Assembly (NCBI GenBank): GCA_030747505.1 | Contig: JASLKQ010000029.1 | Span: 1 to 36,477 of the forward strand | Origin: Verrucomicrobiota bacterium | Lineage (GTDB): Bacteria; Verrucomicrobiota; Verrucomicrobiia; Limisphaerales; UBA1100 | Reading direction: 5' to 3' | DNA length: 36,477 nt | In this document: piece after piece, positions 7,924 to 17,515 of the stretch | Layout: each line of letters opens with the position of its first letter | Position numbering within the stretch: the first letter of the stretch is position 1 | Translations under genes and position numbers: made by a program | The notes under the pieces: model-generated | Databases searched by the model: none | What the model was told of the DNA's origin: nothing | The model's input: the letters and a program-made list of their open reading frames with translations, nothing else

Positions 7924-10089
7924 TTACCTCGAAACGCGCTGCCGTGCCATGCGTCGCTCAAACCAAAGTTCAAACAACAGCAAAAACAAGACGAACGCCA
8001 AAAGAGGTTTCCATATTTCCTGACCAAACCGACGGGAATGATCGAGCTTACGATACTCCTCCATGCTGGTCACCAGATCCGCCCCCATGGAATCCGCCAT
8101 CTCACGCCGCTCCTCAGGGCCAAGCTGTCTGAGATCACTTTCACTACGCAGTGTATTCACAACAAAATGAACCAGATTCCCTTCAGGACCCTTCATTTCG
8201 TACAATCCTGGACGAGCAGTATCATCGAAAGTAGCCACCCCGCGGCCGCCACGCGATTCAATCCTAACGGTGTGCTTTTTTCCCTCGGTATCCAATACAG
8301 CTACCTCACGACCAGCAAATGATACCGGAAAATGTGCTGATGCTTTTTCTCCAACAGCCAGATTACGCGGCGGCATTACTGATGAAGCAAGGTAGGTACA
8401 CAACCTCTGGGTAAAAGGCACAAAAAACGGGCGCAAAGGCAAGGTGCTCCATGCGTCATCACAAGCCGTCGCACAAAATATAACGCGCCCATTACCATAC
8501 TTTTTTTCAAGAATAAAAGCATCACCCATCTCTAATCGAGCCAAAGGGCGGACCAATTCATCGTCCGGGTTTTCAAGTGTGCGATGCCATTGACGTATCT
8601 CCGCTGAAGCCAAATCTCCATTGCGTGGATTACTGAAAATCTCTAACGCCAGATTATCAAAGCGCTGAACCATAATTCTCGTAAATGGTTCGTTATTTTT
8701 TTGTTTATTCGCTAAAGGCCCCAACCGAGCTGGCAGGAGTCCATAAGGCAAAAGTTGATCATTGTACCATTGCTGATCGACCTGATCACCTCCAAAGACA
8801 AGAAGCCCTCCTCCATCCTTAACAAAGGTCTGCAACTCATTTAATTGGCCTAATCTCAACTTGGATACATTGGCTAAAATCACGACGCGTGTTTGCCCAA
8901 TTGCAGCAGCACTAAAGTCGACTGCATTAATCACCCGTGTCTCCAATAAATCAGTCAGGTCTTTCTCTCTCCCTTCGCGGTAGGGCTGTAGAGCGATCTG
9001 CAAGAAATCGGTCTCTCCTTTCAGAGGCTCAGCATTCGGAGCCCCATCAACCACCAGCACTGGCACTTTATCCCAAACAGGAATACTCGCTCGGAAAACA
9101 TTATCCGCCTTGAGACTATCTGCATCGGTGAGAACCTCGATCACATGAGAACCGGGCTTGTCAAACTGATGTCGGAAACGCACCTGCCGCCGTTCCCCTG
9201 CCCCTAACGGAATCATTTGTTCATCCACTGGCTTGCCATCAGCATGAAAGAGCACGCGCAGTGCATCATGATTGCGCTCTCCATAGTTGCGCAAGGACGC
9301 CTGAACCTTAAGTGTTTGATTCACTCCCAGCAGTAGATGTGAAAAAGAAAGCGTTTCCACACAAACATTCTCCTTCCCTTCTACCCCCACATGAAAAAGC
9401 GTAATCTGGGGAGCAATTTTTTGGCCATGAAGCTGCTTGCATACACGCGTCCGGAGAGCCGCCTCGCCTTCTTCTGCGGGCCAACTGATATGTTGTAAAT
9501 CAGTAACCAATACCATCTCACGATGTGGGTTATCCATAACAAGCAAATGCTCTGCCCCCTTCTCCAACGAGGCACTCACCTGTGCCTGACCAAACCCAGC
9601 CGGCATCCCGGAAATCTCCTTTGCCACTGCTTTGGTGTTAAAAACCGGTGTATCGTACAAGGGAGAATCAGGGGCACTCATCAAGATTACGTTCACATCT
9701 GAACCACGCTGCAGGTCCTTTATTATTTCAGATGTAGCATCACGGGCATTTTCAAAATTAGTTCCGCCAGCTCCCTTAAAATCCAACGAATAGCTGTTAT
9801 CCAACAACACCAATAGAGAAGTTTTCCCGTTTGCCCACAAAACAGCCGACCCCTTCAAAACAGGCCGAGCCATACATAGGGCAAGGATAATTGGGATAGC
9901 GCAACGCAATAACATCAGCACCCAGTTATCAAATCTCAACCGGCGCTGTTGCGACTTGAGTGTCAGCTCAATCAGGTGCATAGCACCCCATTTCACCTCG
10001 CGTGGCTGGCTTCTACTAATCAGGTGCACCAAAATCGGAACAGCAGCAGCAGCAGCCCCTCCGAGCAAAGCCAGATTCATAAAACTCAT
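7924..10089 (-). CDS. BatA-type membrane protein with VWA and amidotransferase-like domains
   Basis: A 721-residue protein. The N-terminus (FMNLALLGGAAAAAVPILVHL, then RSQPREVKWGAMHLI) is the typical BatA N-terminal double-transmembrane domain, with the second segment near 57-75. A VWA-type motif DNSYS is at 97-101. Residues around 350-560 form the amidotransferase-like fold (VPVLVVDGAPNAEPLKGE, LLVFGGDQVD). The C-terminus has a final transmembrane helix (LLAFVLFLLLFELWF) followed by Arg-rich residues. The ATG overlaps the TGA of the DUF58 gene as ATGA, a sign of translational coupling. Family knowledge places such proteins in the inner membrane with a periplasmic VWA domain, working with MoxR and DUF58. 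The biochemical activity is not established. Confidence 0.85.
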   Translation of the reverse strand: MSFMNLALLGGAAAAAVPILVHLISRSQPREVKWGAMHLIELTLKSQQRRLRFDNWVLMLLRCAIPIILALCMARPVLKGSAVLWANGKTSLLVLLDNSYSLDFKGAGGTNFENARDATSEIIKDLQRGSDVNVILMSAPDSPLYDTPVFNTKAVAKEISGMPAGFGQAQVSASLEKGAEHLLVMDNPHREMVLVTDLQHISWPAEEGEAALRTRVCKQLHGQKIAPQITLFHVGVEGKENVCVETLSFSHLLLGVNQTLKVQASLRNYGERNHDALRVLFHADGKPVDEQMIPLGAGERRQVRFRHQFDKPGSHVIEVLTDADSLKADNVFRASIPVWDKVPVLVVDGAPNAEPLKGETDFLQIALQPYREGREKDLTDLLETRVINAVDFSAAAIGQTRVVILANVSKLRLGQLNELQTFVKDGGGLLVFGGDQVDQQWYNDQLLPYGLLPARLGPLANKQKNNEPFTRIMVQRFDNLALEIFSNPRNGDLASAEIRQWHRTLENPDDELVRPLARLEMGDAFILEKKYGNGRVIFCATACDDAWSTLPLRPFFVPFTQRLCTYLASSVMPPRNLAVGEKASAHFPVSFAGREVAVLDTEGKKHTVRIESRGGRGVATFDDTARPGLYEMKGPEGNLVHFVVNTLRSESDLRQLGPEERREMADSMGADLVTSMEEYRKLDHSRRFGQEIWKPLLAFVLFLLLFELWFERRMARQRVSR

Positions 10090-10985
10090 ACCACCCCCTG
10101 ACGTTGCCGAAGAAACCGGGCCAAGCTATCGGTCAATGACTCATGGGTGTACATCGGAACCAAATCAATCCGGTTTCGCTGGCATCCATCCTTCAAGGCT
10201 TTGGTGAAATTAGCGAAGTTATCCAAATACGCCGCACGAAAGCTGGCTGGGTCCACCATTCGAAACTCCTCTTTTTGTTCCAAATTTTCAAACCGAGCCC
10301 ACGAGTCAAAAGGAAACTCTACTTCATCGCGATCCATAACATGAAAAACCACTACTTCATGCGAGGCATGACGAAAATGGGCCAATGAAGTCAACAACTC
10401 CTTAACATCGGTAAAACAATCAGACAAAATAAAGACCATCCCTCGTTTATGGATCTGCGGCACAATATCGTGAAACACTTGAGAAATATCGGTTTCCCCA
10501 CCCGGCTTCGTGTTGATCATCTCTTCATACAATATTCGTAGATGCCGAGTACTTGAACGCGGAGGGATATGGGTGCGTATCTTAGTATCGAAAGTCATCA
10601 GGCCGATACTATCGCTTTGCTTCATGATGATATGAGCAAGACAAGCAGCAAGCTTGATGGCATGTTGCAACTTGGTAACTCCGCTTTCCCCCGCGTAAGC
10701 CATACTTCCACTGGCATCCAGAAGCAACATGGCCCGCAGGTTTGTTTCCTCTTCATACTCGCGAACGTAGTAGCGATCGGTTTTGGCAAACACCTTCCAA
10801 TCTACCCGCCGAATCTCGTCTCCCTGCACATACTCACGATGTTGAGCAAACTCGACGCTAAAGCCCTTGTGAGGGGACCGGTGCTGACCGGTAATCGCTC
10901 CCTCCACAGTTTGCTTAGCCATCAACTGAAGGTTAACGATGCTTTGCAACTCCTCTGGTTGCAATATTTCGGTAAGTGGAGCCAT
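10086..10985 (-). CDS. DUF58 family protein
   Basis: About 299 residues from the ATG at 10985. A GTG at 10994 would add three residues, and neither has a strong ribosome-binding site. The conserved DUF58 block is clear: GQHRSPHKGFSVEFAQHREY, then GDEIRRVDWKVFAKTDRYYV, then a VWA-like MIDAS motif DASGS at about 90-94 followed by LQHAIKLAACLAHI. It has no membrane segment, so it is a soluble cytoplasmic VWA-like protein. DUF58 proteins are nearly always encoded next to MoxR ATPases, and here the moxR stop lies about 40 bases upstream. Length and motif order fit the family well. The likely role is as an adaptor or substrate of the MoxR ATPase. Confidence 0.93.
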   Translation of the reverse strand: MAPLTEILQPEELQSIVNLQLMAKQTVEGAITGQHRSPHKGFSVEFAQHREYVQGDEIRRVDWKVFAKTDRYYVREYEEETNLRAMLLLDASGSMAYAGESGVTKLQHAIKLAACLAHIIMKQSDSIGLMTFDTKIRTHIPPRSSTRHLRILYEEMINTKPGGETDISQVFHDIVPQIHKRGMVFILSDCFTDVKELLTSLAHFRHASHEVVVFHVMDRDEVEFPFDSWARFENLEQKEEFRMVDPASFRAAYLDNFANFTKALKDGCQRNRIDLVPMYTHESLTDSLARFLRQRQGVV

Positions 10986-11024
10986 ACTAGGCACTCAAGT
11001 TTGTTTAACCTGTAGTCAATCTAA

Positions 11025-12200
11025 CTACAGAGCCGCACTAGTCGGTTGCTGCGGCACTGCTTGAAGAACCTTGTCGATGATATGATCGACCGTGATCCCT
11101 TCTGCTTCAGCATTAAAAGTGGGAACAATACGGTGCCGCAATACCGGATGTGCGAGTGCGGCGATATCTTCAGGCACCACATTGGGGCGCCCCTGAAGAA
11201 TAGCCCTTACTTTCCCTCCCATAATCAGTTGCTGACAAGCACGAGGCCCCGGCCCCCAGCTGATCAATTCCTGGGCGAAAGGCAATGCATCGGCATCATC
11301 CGGACGACAACGACGCACCAAATCCAGCACGTAGTTATTTACATGATCAGGAACAGGCACCTTACGAACAATCTGCTGGCACTGGATAATCTCCTCACCA
11401 CTGATAACCGGTTTGATCGGGTCGTTATGGGTCCCGGTCGTGCGGCGGATAATTTCTGCTTCCTCATCCTTGTTGGGGTACTTCACCCTAATGTGGAACA
11501 TGAAGCGGTCCTTTTGCGCTTCAGGTAACGGATACGTTCCTTCCTGCTCCACTGGATTTTGGGTAGCCAAAACAAAGAAAGGCTGTTCCAACCCATAGGT
11601 TTGACCGCCGACCGTCACCGAGTGCTCCTGCATTGCTTCAAGCAAGGCAGCCTGGGTCTTTGGAGGAGAGCGGTTAATTTCATCGGCCAATACCAACTGG
11701 GCGAAAATCGGACCACGCAGGAACACCAGTTGCCGCCGCCCTTCAGCATCCTGCTGAATAACGTCGGTACCAGTGATGTCTGCCGGCATCAAGTCGGGCG
11801 TAAACTGCACCCGGCGAAAAGAGAGGCTCATGGCCTCCGATAAACTTTTGATTGTATAGGTCTTGGCCAAGCCCGGCACCCCTTCCAGCAAACAATGACT
11901 GCGGGCAAAGACGGCAATAAAGAGCTGCTCTATCACCTCTTTCTGTCCAACAATGGCCTTACCTACCTCGGTAGCCATTTGGCCATACATCCTAGCGATC
12001 TTGCGGGCCAGCTCAGCATCACTTCCACTAGAATAATTGGTTGAAACTGGGGCTGATGACTCCGTGGATTGCGGACTAAATTCCGGGACCACGAGCAGTG
12101 TGCCGCAATTAGGATCCGGACACTTGATCTGGGAACCCGAAGCCACATCATCCACCGAAAGTTCGGTCGAACAAGCAGGGCACTTAATTACCATCTCCAT
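11025..12200 (-). CDS. MoxR-family AAA+ ATPase with N-terminal zinc ribbon
   Basis: A 391-residue AAA+ protein. Walker A is GVPGLAKT (107-114), Walker B is LVLADEINR (169-177), and sensor 1 is [18 protein letters not shown], with the RFMFHI stretch after it. All are diagnostic of the MoxR family. The unusual part is residues 5-40: CPAC at 7-10 and CPDPNC at 27-32 form a CxxC-x16-CxxxxC zinc ribbon ahead of a Ser-rich linker (41-60). Most MoxR proteins start directly at the ATPase. The first ATG (12200) is used, and a second in-frame ATG two codons later would give nearly the same protein. It follows the M16 gene by 70 bases and leads the DUF58, BatA-like and VWA genes. Expected role: ATP-driven remodelling or metal-linked maturation of the VWA partners. 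Confidence 0.95.
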   Translation of the reverse strand: MEMVIKCPACSTELSVDDVASGSQIKCPDPNCGTLLVVPEFSPQSTESSAPVSTNYSSGSDAELARKIARMYGQMATEVGKAIVGQKEVIEQLFIAVFARSHCLLEGVPGLAKTYTIKSLSEAMSLSFRRVQFTPDLMPADITGTDVIQQDAEGRRQLVFLRGPIFAQLVLADEINRSPPKTQAALLEAMQEHSVTVGGQTYGLEQPFFVLATQNPVEQEGTYPLPEAQKDRFMFHIRVKYPNKDEEAEIIRRTTGTHNDPIKPVISGEEIIQCQQIVRKVPVPDHVNNYVLDLVRRCRPDDADALPFAQELISWGPGPRACQQLIMGGKVRAILQGRPNVVPEDIAALAHPVLRHRIVPTFNAEAEGITVDHIIDKVLQAVPQQPTSAAL

Positions 12201-12270
12201 GACGCTGGGACAATCTGCCTGCTTTTCACCGGAAACGCAACCGATGAGTGTGCAATTCGCACCCTTTAAG

Positions 12271-13749
12271 CTATTTCAATGGCACCAGAGTAAAGGGGTC
12301 GCGCAAGGGAACGTCCTTTAAACCTCCGGTGGTGAGGCTATCGATGCTCACCGAATGGTCCGGGTGGCCTTTGAGGATATCTTGCTTCCTGCCCACGATG
12401 AGAACCACCACTTTTTCTGCAGTAAGATACTTGCTGGCCACCCGTTGCACATCAGACTTGGTCACTGCTGCAATCTTGGCACGAAATTTATTGAAGTAAT
12501 CCGGATCTTCCTTAAGGCGACCGGTAAACTCCTCGCTGGCGAATGTACCAGCCACAGCCCCTTTGGTTTCAAAAGCCTGAGGGAAGGTTTGAATATAACT
12601 GGCCTTGGCGGTTTCAATCTCCTTATCAGTCACCTCTTCCTGGGTAATCTTGCGCATCTCCTCTAAAACAATCTGGGCAGCATACAATACTGTGCGGGAT
12701 TTACTCTGGTAGCCGGCCACAAAAGTACGGGGGAAATATATCCCTCCCGGGCAATAAGAGTATGCACTATAAGCAAGCCCTTCATCAGAACGCACACGAT
12801 TGGTAATGCGGCTGGTAAAACCACCTCCCCCAAGGATATCGTTCATGATTTGCACTGCGTAGTAATCAGGATTATCACGCATGATGCCCGGCAACATAAC
12901 ATCCACCCGACCTTGATTTACTTCCTTATCAACCAGATATACTCCAGGCTTGGCAAATTTCTTGTTGGTCGGGACCGGCAGAGCAGCCTTTCCTTTAAAT
13001 GGCCATTTGGTAAAAAGTTTCTCCAGCTTGGCCACCATCTCTTTACGATCAAAATCACCACTCACTGCCACAACAAAGTTGGATGGATGGAACCAGTCCC
13101 GATGAAAGGATTTTAAATCTGATATGCTGATTGCCTCAATGGAAGCCTTGGTTGTGGATTGACTCCGAAAAAAATGGTCCCCATAGGCCAACCGAACCAA
13201 TTCACGGCGCTCAATGTTGCGTGAATCATCGTTACGTTGTTTCATCGCCTGCAATTGCTGTGTTTTATACAATTCAATCCGGTTCTTCTGAAAACGGGGA
13301 GCCGTGAGCACTTCACGCAACATCGCCAAGCCTTCATCCAAATCCTTGGAAAGCAGATTGATCCCCACACTCCCCGAGGTGTCACCCACACTGGATGACA
13401 AACGAGCAGCCAGAAATGCCAGTCTTTCCTCGAGGTCTTCTGCACTATGACTCTTGGTTCCCCCCTTACTCAAGAGATACCCCGTCATGGAGGCCAAGCC
13501 CTCTTTACCCTTGGGTTCATTATATTTACCGGTACGAACGCGTATCGAAATGCTAATCAAAGGAAGCTCCCGGTTGGGGACCACAAAAGCCACTGGCCCA
13601 CTTTTCAATTCAACCCGATAATCAGAGCCTTTTGGTGGCTCATAATTTAGCTCAGGGAAATCAAGTTTCTCTGGGCGATCAGGAATTCCATCCGCAAAGG
13701 CCGGTGCACTCACCGCAATAATCAAAAATATGGTAAAAATTTGTTTCAT
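12271..13749 (-). CDS. M16 family peptidase homologue, non-catalytic subunit
   Basis: The frame extends to 13803, but the ATG at 13749 is preceded by a perfect GGAGG six bases away and begins a signal peptide ([19 protein letters not shown]), giving 492 residues. It has the two-domain M16B layout ([15 protein letters not shown], then [18 protein letters not shown]). At the position of the zinc motif HxxEH it reads [15 protein letters not shown], so it lacks both histidines and the glutamate. It retains the R...EGLAYS substrate-binding region. This matches the alpha-type inactive partner of M16 heterodimers. The catalytic partner is immediately upstream, 13 bases away. It is expected to be exported and to act in the periplasm. 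Confidence 0.92.
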   Translation of the reverse strand: MKQIFTIFLIIAVSAPAFADGIPDRPEKLDFPELNYEPPKGSDYRVELKSGPVAFVVPNRELPLISISIRVRTGKYNEPKGKEGLASMTGYLLSKGGTKSHSAEDLEERLAFLAARLSSSVGDTSGSVGINLLSKDLDEGLAMLREVLTAPRFQKNRIELYKTQQLQAMKQRNDDSRNIERRELVRLAYGDHFFRSQSTTKASIEAISISDLKSFHRDWFHPSNFVVAVSGDFDRKEMVAKLEKLFTKWPFKGKAALPVPTNKKFAKPGVYLVDKEVNQGRVDVMLPGIMRDNPDYYAVQIMNDILGGGGFTSRITNRVRSDEGLAYSAYSYCPGGIYFPRTFVAGYQSKSRTVLYAAQIVLEEMRKITQEEVTDKEIETAKASYIQTFPQAFETKGAVAGTFASEEFTGRLKEDPDYFNKFRAKIAAVTKSDVQRVASKYLTAEKVVVLIVGRKQDILKGHPDHSVSIDSLTTGGLKDVPLRDPFTLVPLK

Positions 13750-13755
13750 CTTTTT

Positions 13756-13760
13756 CCTCC
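13756..13760 (-). promoter_or_regulatory. Strong ribosome-binding site that fixes the M16 start
   Basis: GGAGG followed by six bases (aaaaag) and ATG at 13749. It is the clearest Shine-Dalgarno site in the window and decides against the upstream in-frame start at 13803. Confidence 0.85.
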
Positions 13761-13762
13761 AA

Positions 13763-15487
13763 CTATTCTTTCTCCAACTGGGCAATTCGCTTGCGTAGTA
13801 CATTTCGAATCACCTTCATCACTGGCGGAGCCTTTGCCCCGGCCTTCTCCATTTGTGATTCAAGACCGGCGAGTTGTTTTTTGAGCTGCACCAAGTCCTT
13901 GTTGGCATTGATTGATCCACTCATCTTACGCGCCATTGCCTTGGCTTGTGCGTCAAGCCCAGCCAACATAGGGTCCTCATCACCGCCACCAGTGCCAGGC
14001 TTGCGGGTGTAAACCGCCACCGCTCGATTTTCCTTGGTGAAATATTTTTTTGCGACACGTTGCAGATCTCCAGCGCTGACCGCCTGTATCTTTGGACCTG
14101 CCTCATTAATTTCACGCCAATTACCCAAGCCTTCACTGCGCATGATCTGCATAAGAATAGGATGGTTCGAACTAAGGCGTCGGTACTCTGCTGCAGCAAA
14201 ATTGTTTTTAACTTTCTGTAATTCCTTAACTGGCACTGGCTTGGATTTAATTTCCTCCACCAGAGTGTAGATTTCCTGCTCCACTTTTTCGGGAGTATTT
14301 CCGTCAGTTACCTCAGCACCCATATTAAATTCGCCGGCAAATTTACGTGACCCCTGCCAAGCCCAAGTATCGGTCGCCATTTTTTTGCCGAGCACCAGCT
14401 GCTTGTGCAACCGCCCCGTACGGGTACTCAAAACCTGAGCCAGCACACTTAATGGATAGGTGTCCTTGTGCCCAAATGCCGGTGTATGCCAGTAGATATC
14501 CACGTTTGGATTGGTCTCCGCTTCAGCATAAAAGCGTTTTTCAGCCTTTTGCGGCTGCTCCAGGGTAACAACGTCCGGAACAATATCTTCACCTTTATTA
14601 AGGCGCCCAAAATATTTTTCCGCCAAGGCCAATGTTTTTTTGCTTCGGAAATCACCCACCAATACTAGCGTCAAATTCTGCGGCATATAGTAGGTCGCAT
14701 AAAATTCATCAGCCTGTTTTTTGGATATAGCCGGAATATCCGAAGGCCAACCGATAATCGGCCAGCCATAAGGGTGGGATTCCCAAAAGAGCGAATTGAA
14801 ACTTTCAAAGAACTTCCCTAGTGGCGTGCTCTCGGTTCGCATCCGACGCTCCTCAAAAACCACATCGCGTTCGGCGTAAAATTCCCGGAATACAGGCTCC
14901 AAGAGCCGGCCACTTTCCATCCACATAAAAAGCTCCAGTTTGTTCGAAGGAACCGTAATAAAATATGCGGTATGGTCGTAGCTGGTATAGGCATTCATCT
15001 GACTGCCACCGTTAGCCGTATAGATTCGGTCAAACTCGTTTTTTACGATTACTTTACGATGCTCTTCTACGAGCTTTTTGAACTCCTCGTCCAGCTTCTT
15101 CCACGCACCAGTTTTTTGATCCGGATCCTGCAAATCGGTAATTTCCCCTTTCCTCCACATCGATCGCATCTTCCGTTCTTCAGCACGCATGGCATCACGA
15201 ACGCGTTCCTGCTCGGCAATAATCTTGAGATCCTTCTGGTAATCCTTAGTGCCAATCTTGGGCGTCCCCTTGAACATCATATGTTCAAACAAATGGGCAA
15301 TCCCCGTGATCCCTGGCCGCTCATTCACACTGCCCACACGCGCCACCCAGCCCCCGGAAATGCTTGGAGCATCATGACGTTCCAAAAGCAGTACTTTCAT
15401 TCCATTGGAAAGATAGTGCTCTTTTACAGCAACTTGTTGTGCCCCCAAGCATAATGGAAACAGAATTAAACCCAGTATCGCTCTCAT
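13763..15487 (-). CDS. M16 family zinc metallopeptidase, catalytic subunit
   Basis: The frame opens with TTG at 15544, but the likely start is the ATG at 15487, which begins a signal peptide (MRAILGLILFPLCLGAQQ). An ATG at 15514 is the alternative. From 15487 it has 574 residues. The zinc motif HLFEH is at about 65-69, and the distal ligand is the Glu of ERDVVFEER (about 213). Between them is a charged helical insertion of about 70 residues (DYQKDLKIIAEQERVRDAMR onward) ahead of NGGSQMNAYTS, longer than usual. The C-terminal 65 residues form a charged helical tail. It is exported and probably degrades peptides in the periplasm as a heterodimer with the inactive homologue encoded next. Confidence 0.93.
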   Translation of the reverse strand: MRAILGLILFPLCLGAQQVAVKEHYLSNGMKVLLLERHDAPSISGGWVARVGSVNERPGITGIAHLFEHMMFKGTPKIGTKDYQKDLKIIAEQERVRDAMRAEERKMRSMWRKGEITDLQDPDQKTGAWKKLDEEFKKLVEEHRKVIVKNEFDRIYTANGGSQMNAYTSYDHTAYFITVPSNKLELFMWMESGRLLEPVFREFYAERDVVFEERRMRTESTPLGKFFESFNSLFWESHPYGWPIIGWPSDIPAISKKQADEFYATYYMPQNLTLVLVGDFRSKKTLALAEKYFGRLNKGEDIVPDVVTLEQPQKAEKRFYAEAETNPNVDIYWHTPAFGHKDTYPLSVLAQVLSTRTGRLHKQLVLGKKMATDTWAWQGSRKFAGEFNMGAEVTDGNTPEKVEQEIYTLVEEIKSKPVPVKELQKVKNNFAAAEYRRLSSNHPILMQIMRSEGLGNWREINEAGPKIQAVSAGDLQRVAKKYFTKENRAVAVYTRKPGTGGGDEDPMLAGLDAQAKAMARKMSGSINANKDLVQLKKQLAGLESQMEKAGAKAPPVMKVIRNVLRKRIAQLEKE

Positions 15488-15566
15488 GATTCGGGCGAAA
15501 GAAGAGCATTCCATCCGCAGCCAGTCAACGGGGAAACGTGTCAAACAGGGCCGATAAATTTAAATT

Positions 15567-17312
15567 TCAAGCGTCGCTATCAGACTCATGCTTATCCTGC
15601 CCAGCTCGTTCCACGACTTCCTGAACAAGTTCCTCCATGGAATCGTAATCCAATTCACCCTCTTTCTCCAGATCTCGATAGATCTGTTTTTCCAGCGCAC
15701 GCAAATGAGCCGACTCCATTTCCAGTTCAATTTCATTCAAGACAGGCATCTTTTCTAACATTGCCTCCATACGCTGATCATTTGCTTCCCGACGCTTCGT
15801 GAGGCGCTTATTGAGAATCGCATAGGTTTCATTAGCCATACTGCCCTTGCGTTCGGCCGACTCCAGATCTTCCAACAGGGCACGAATCGCCTGCCTCCGA
15901 GCTAAAGCCATCTCATATTCAGTTTCCTCACTAGATTCTTCAATAAGCCCAGCTCGTTTCATAAGCCATTCCATTGTGGTTCCCTGCAGAAGAATGGAAA
16001 GCAACACTACGCCATACACGATGTTTAATATCGTGGCCTTGCTCTCCATAGCCTTTTCTTGGGATACCATACTTACTTTGGATTCACTATTATTCGATTC
16101 TGCTATGTAAACCTGTTCTGTCTTAGAAACATCAGCGACATGATCGGTATGCTTATCGTGACCCAATCCGGCATCACCAACCCAAACAAGCATCATGGCC
16201 AACACCATCGAAAGACTCCCTCTCACCCCGCTCCACGCAATGACTGGCAACCAGCGTTCCTTGAGCCTTAAATCGCTTCGGCGCACCAGGCCGTGCACGC
16301 CGTATACCGTGATGACTCTCACCCCCATCATGATCACAAAGAAAACTGCAATCGGGCCAACCACATTTGCCGAGAACATCTCACTTAACTGAATCTTCAG
16401 CCCAATCAGGATAAAGACAAATGAGTTAGCCAGAAATGCCGCAAATTCCCAGAAGCTCACTACCTCTTCCCGCGTAGTAGGACTCATTCCATGTTTCACC
16501 CCTACATTGCCAATCATCATGCCGCAAACGACCACCGCGATTACTCCTGAAGCGTGCAATTCCATCGCCACAATATTCGCGCCGAACGCAGCTATCACCG
16601 TGAGAGCCACCTCAATATGTTGGTCATCAAACTTACTGGTGAGGTAGGAAATCGCCAGACCGACTCCAAGGCCTGTCGCCGTTCCCAAAAGAACCTCCCG
16701 AAGGAAATCAAGGACCGCCTGCAACGCCTCCACGCTGATGGCATTGCCAAAATGTGGCAACGTCAGCCCTAAATGAATCGCTGTGATCTTTACCACAACG
16801 CCAAATAGAACAACAGCAACCCCATCATTAATCAGGCTTTCCCCTTCAACAATGATTCCCAATCGTTTTGATACAGAAAATTCCTTGAAAAGGGCCACTA
16901 CCGAAATGGGGTCCGTCGCCGCCAACATCGCCGCAATCAGCAAGATCATCTGCCAACTCAACCCCATACCCGAAACCTGATCCACCAGCAGAAAAAAGCC
17001 TGTGGTCAGTAGCATGCCCACAATCACCCCTGGAATTGCCAAGCATAAAATCGGTCGCCAATTGTTCAGGAACTGCCTGAGGTCCACGTGAAAAGCTGCT
17101 TCGAAAAGCAAAATGGGGAGGAATAATTGCAGCAGCAACTCAGGGCTCAGATGGATATCCAAGCCAATGGATTCGGCCTCCCCCGCTGAAGCCAATACAC
17201 TCACAATCAGCCCTGCAACCACCAGAACGACCGTGTACGGCAACCTAAACCTTTTGGCCAACAACGCCATTCCACAAGCCACCGTTAGAATCGCCACAAA
17301 TGATAAAGCCAT
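15567..17312 (-). CDS. CPA1-type Na+/H+ antiporter with C-terminal coiled-coil domain
   Basis: A 581-residue membrane protein with about a dozen transmembrane helices over residues 1-445. The CPA1 hallmarks are AATDPISVVALF (T133-D134-P135) and VEGESLINDG (155-164), which include the ion-binding Asp and the Asn-Asp pair. Residues about 378-425 form a polar His/Asp/Ser-rich insertion between the last two helices. The C-terminal 125 residues (from about 457) are highly charged and helical, probably a cytoplasmic regulatory coiled coil. It exchanges Na+ or K+ for protons across the inner membrane. Its stop lies 79 bases before the proposed M16 start, so it may head that transcript. I do not distinguish Na+ from K+ specificity from sequence alone. 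Confidence 0.92.
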   Translation of the reverse strand: MALSFVAILTVACGMALLAKRFRLPYTVVLVVAGLIVSVLASAGEAESIGLDIHLSPELLLQLFLPILLFEAAFHVDLRQFLNNWRPILCLAIPGVIVGMLLTTGFFLLVDQVSGMGLSWQMILLIAAMLAATDPISVVALFKEFSVSKRLGIIVEGESLINDGVAVVLFGVVVKITAIHLGLTLPHFGNAISVEALQAVLDFLREVLLGTATGLGVGLAISYLTSKFDDQHIEVALTVIAAFGANIVAMELHASGVIAVVVCGMMIGNVGVKHGMSPTTREEVVSFWEFAAFLANSFVFILIGLKIQLSEMFSANVVGPIAVFFVIMMGVRVITVYGVHGLVRRSDLRLKERWLPVIAWSGVRGSLSMVLAMMLVWVGDAGLGHDKHTDHVADVSKTEQVYIAESNNSESKVSMVSQEKAMESKATILNIVYGVVLLSILLQGTTMEWLMKRAGLIEESSEETEYEMALARRQAIRALLEDLESAERKGSMANETYAILNKRLTKRREANDQRMEAMLEKMPVLNEIELEMESAHLRALEKQIYRDLEKEGELDYDSMEELVQEVVERAGQDKHESDSDA

Positions 17313-17360
17313 AATCTTGCGTTACACCGATTGGAGCCGAGCTCTTTTCGGGTTAGAAGG

Positions 17361-17395
17361 ATAACAAAAATAGAGTTCAGCGGAAAGCTGAACTC
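17361..17395 (-). terminator. Hairpin with U-tract upstream of the antiporter gene
   Basis: Perfect 9-bp stem: GAGTTCAGC at 17373-17381 pairs with GCTGAACTC at 17387-17395, with a 5-base loop. Read on the minus strand it is followed by TATTTTTGTT, the shape of an intrinsic terminator. It sits between the divergent antiporter and MORN-repeat genes, where no minus-strand gene ends. It could block antisense readthrough, end a short RNA, or act as an attenuator in the antiporter leader. The rest of the 17313-17515 gap shows nothing I can name. Confidence 0.6.
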
Positions 17396-17515
17396 CTCCA
17401 CAAATTACACGCCCTCCAACGGGAAGGACATACCATTACCGTTCCCGCCCCCAAAGATTTCCCGAACCCAACCGAATAACATCTTATCAAGAGGCTCATT
17501 GACAATGCGTTCCAT

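Noticed and set aside
7911-8027. N-terminal extension of the VWA gene to 8027
   Set aside because: It would overlap the BatA-like gene by over 100 bases and encodes a Cys-rich stretch unlike a membrane-protein N-terminus. ATG 7910 is better.
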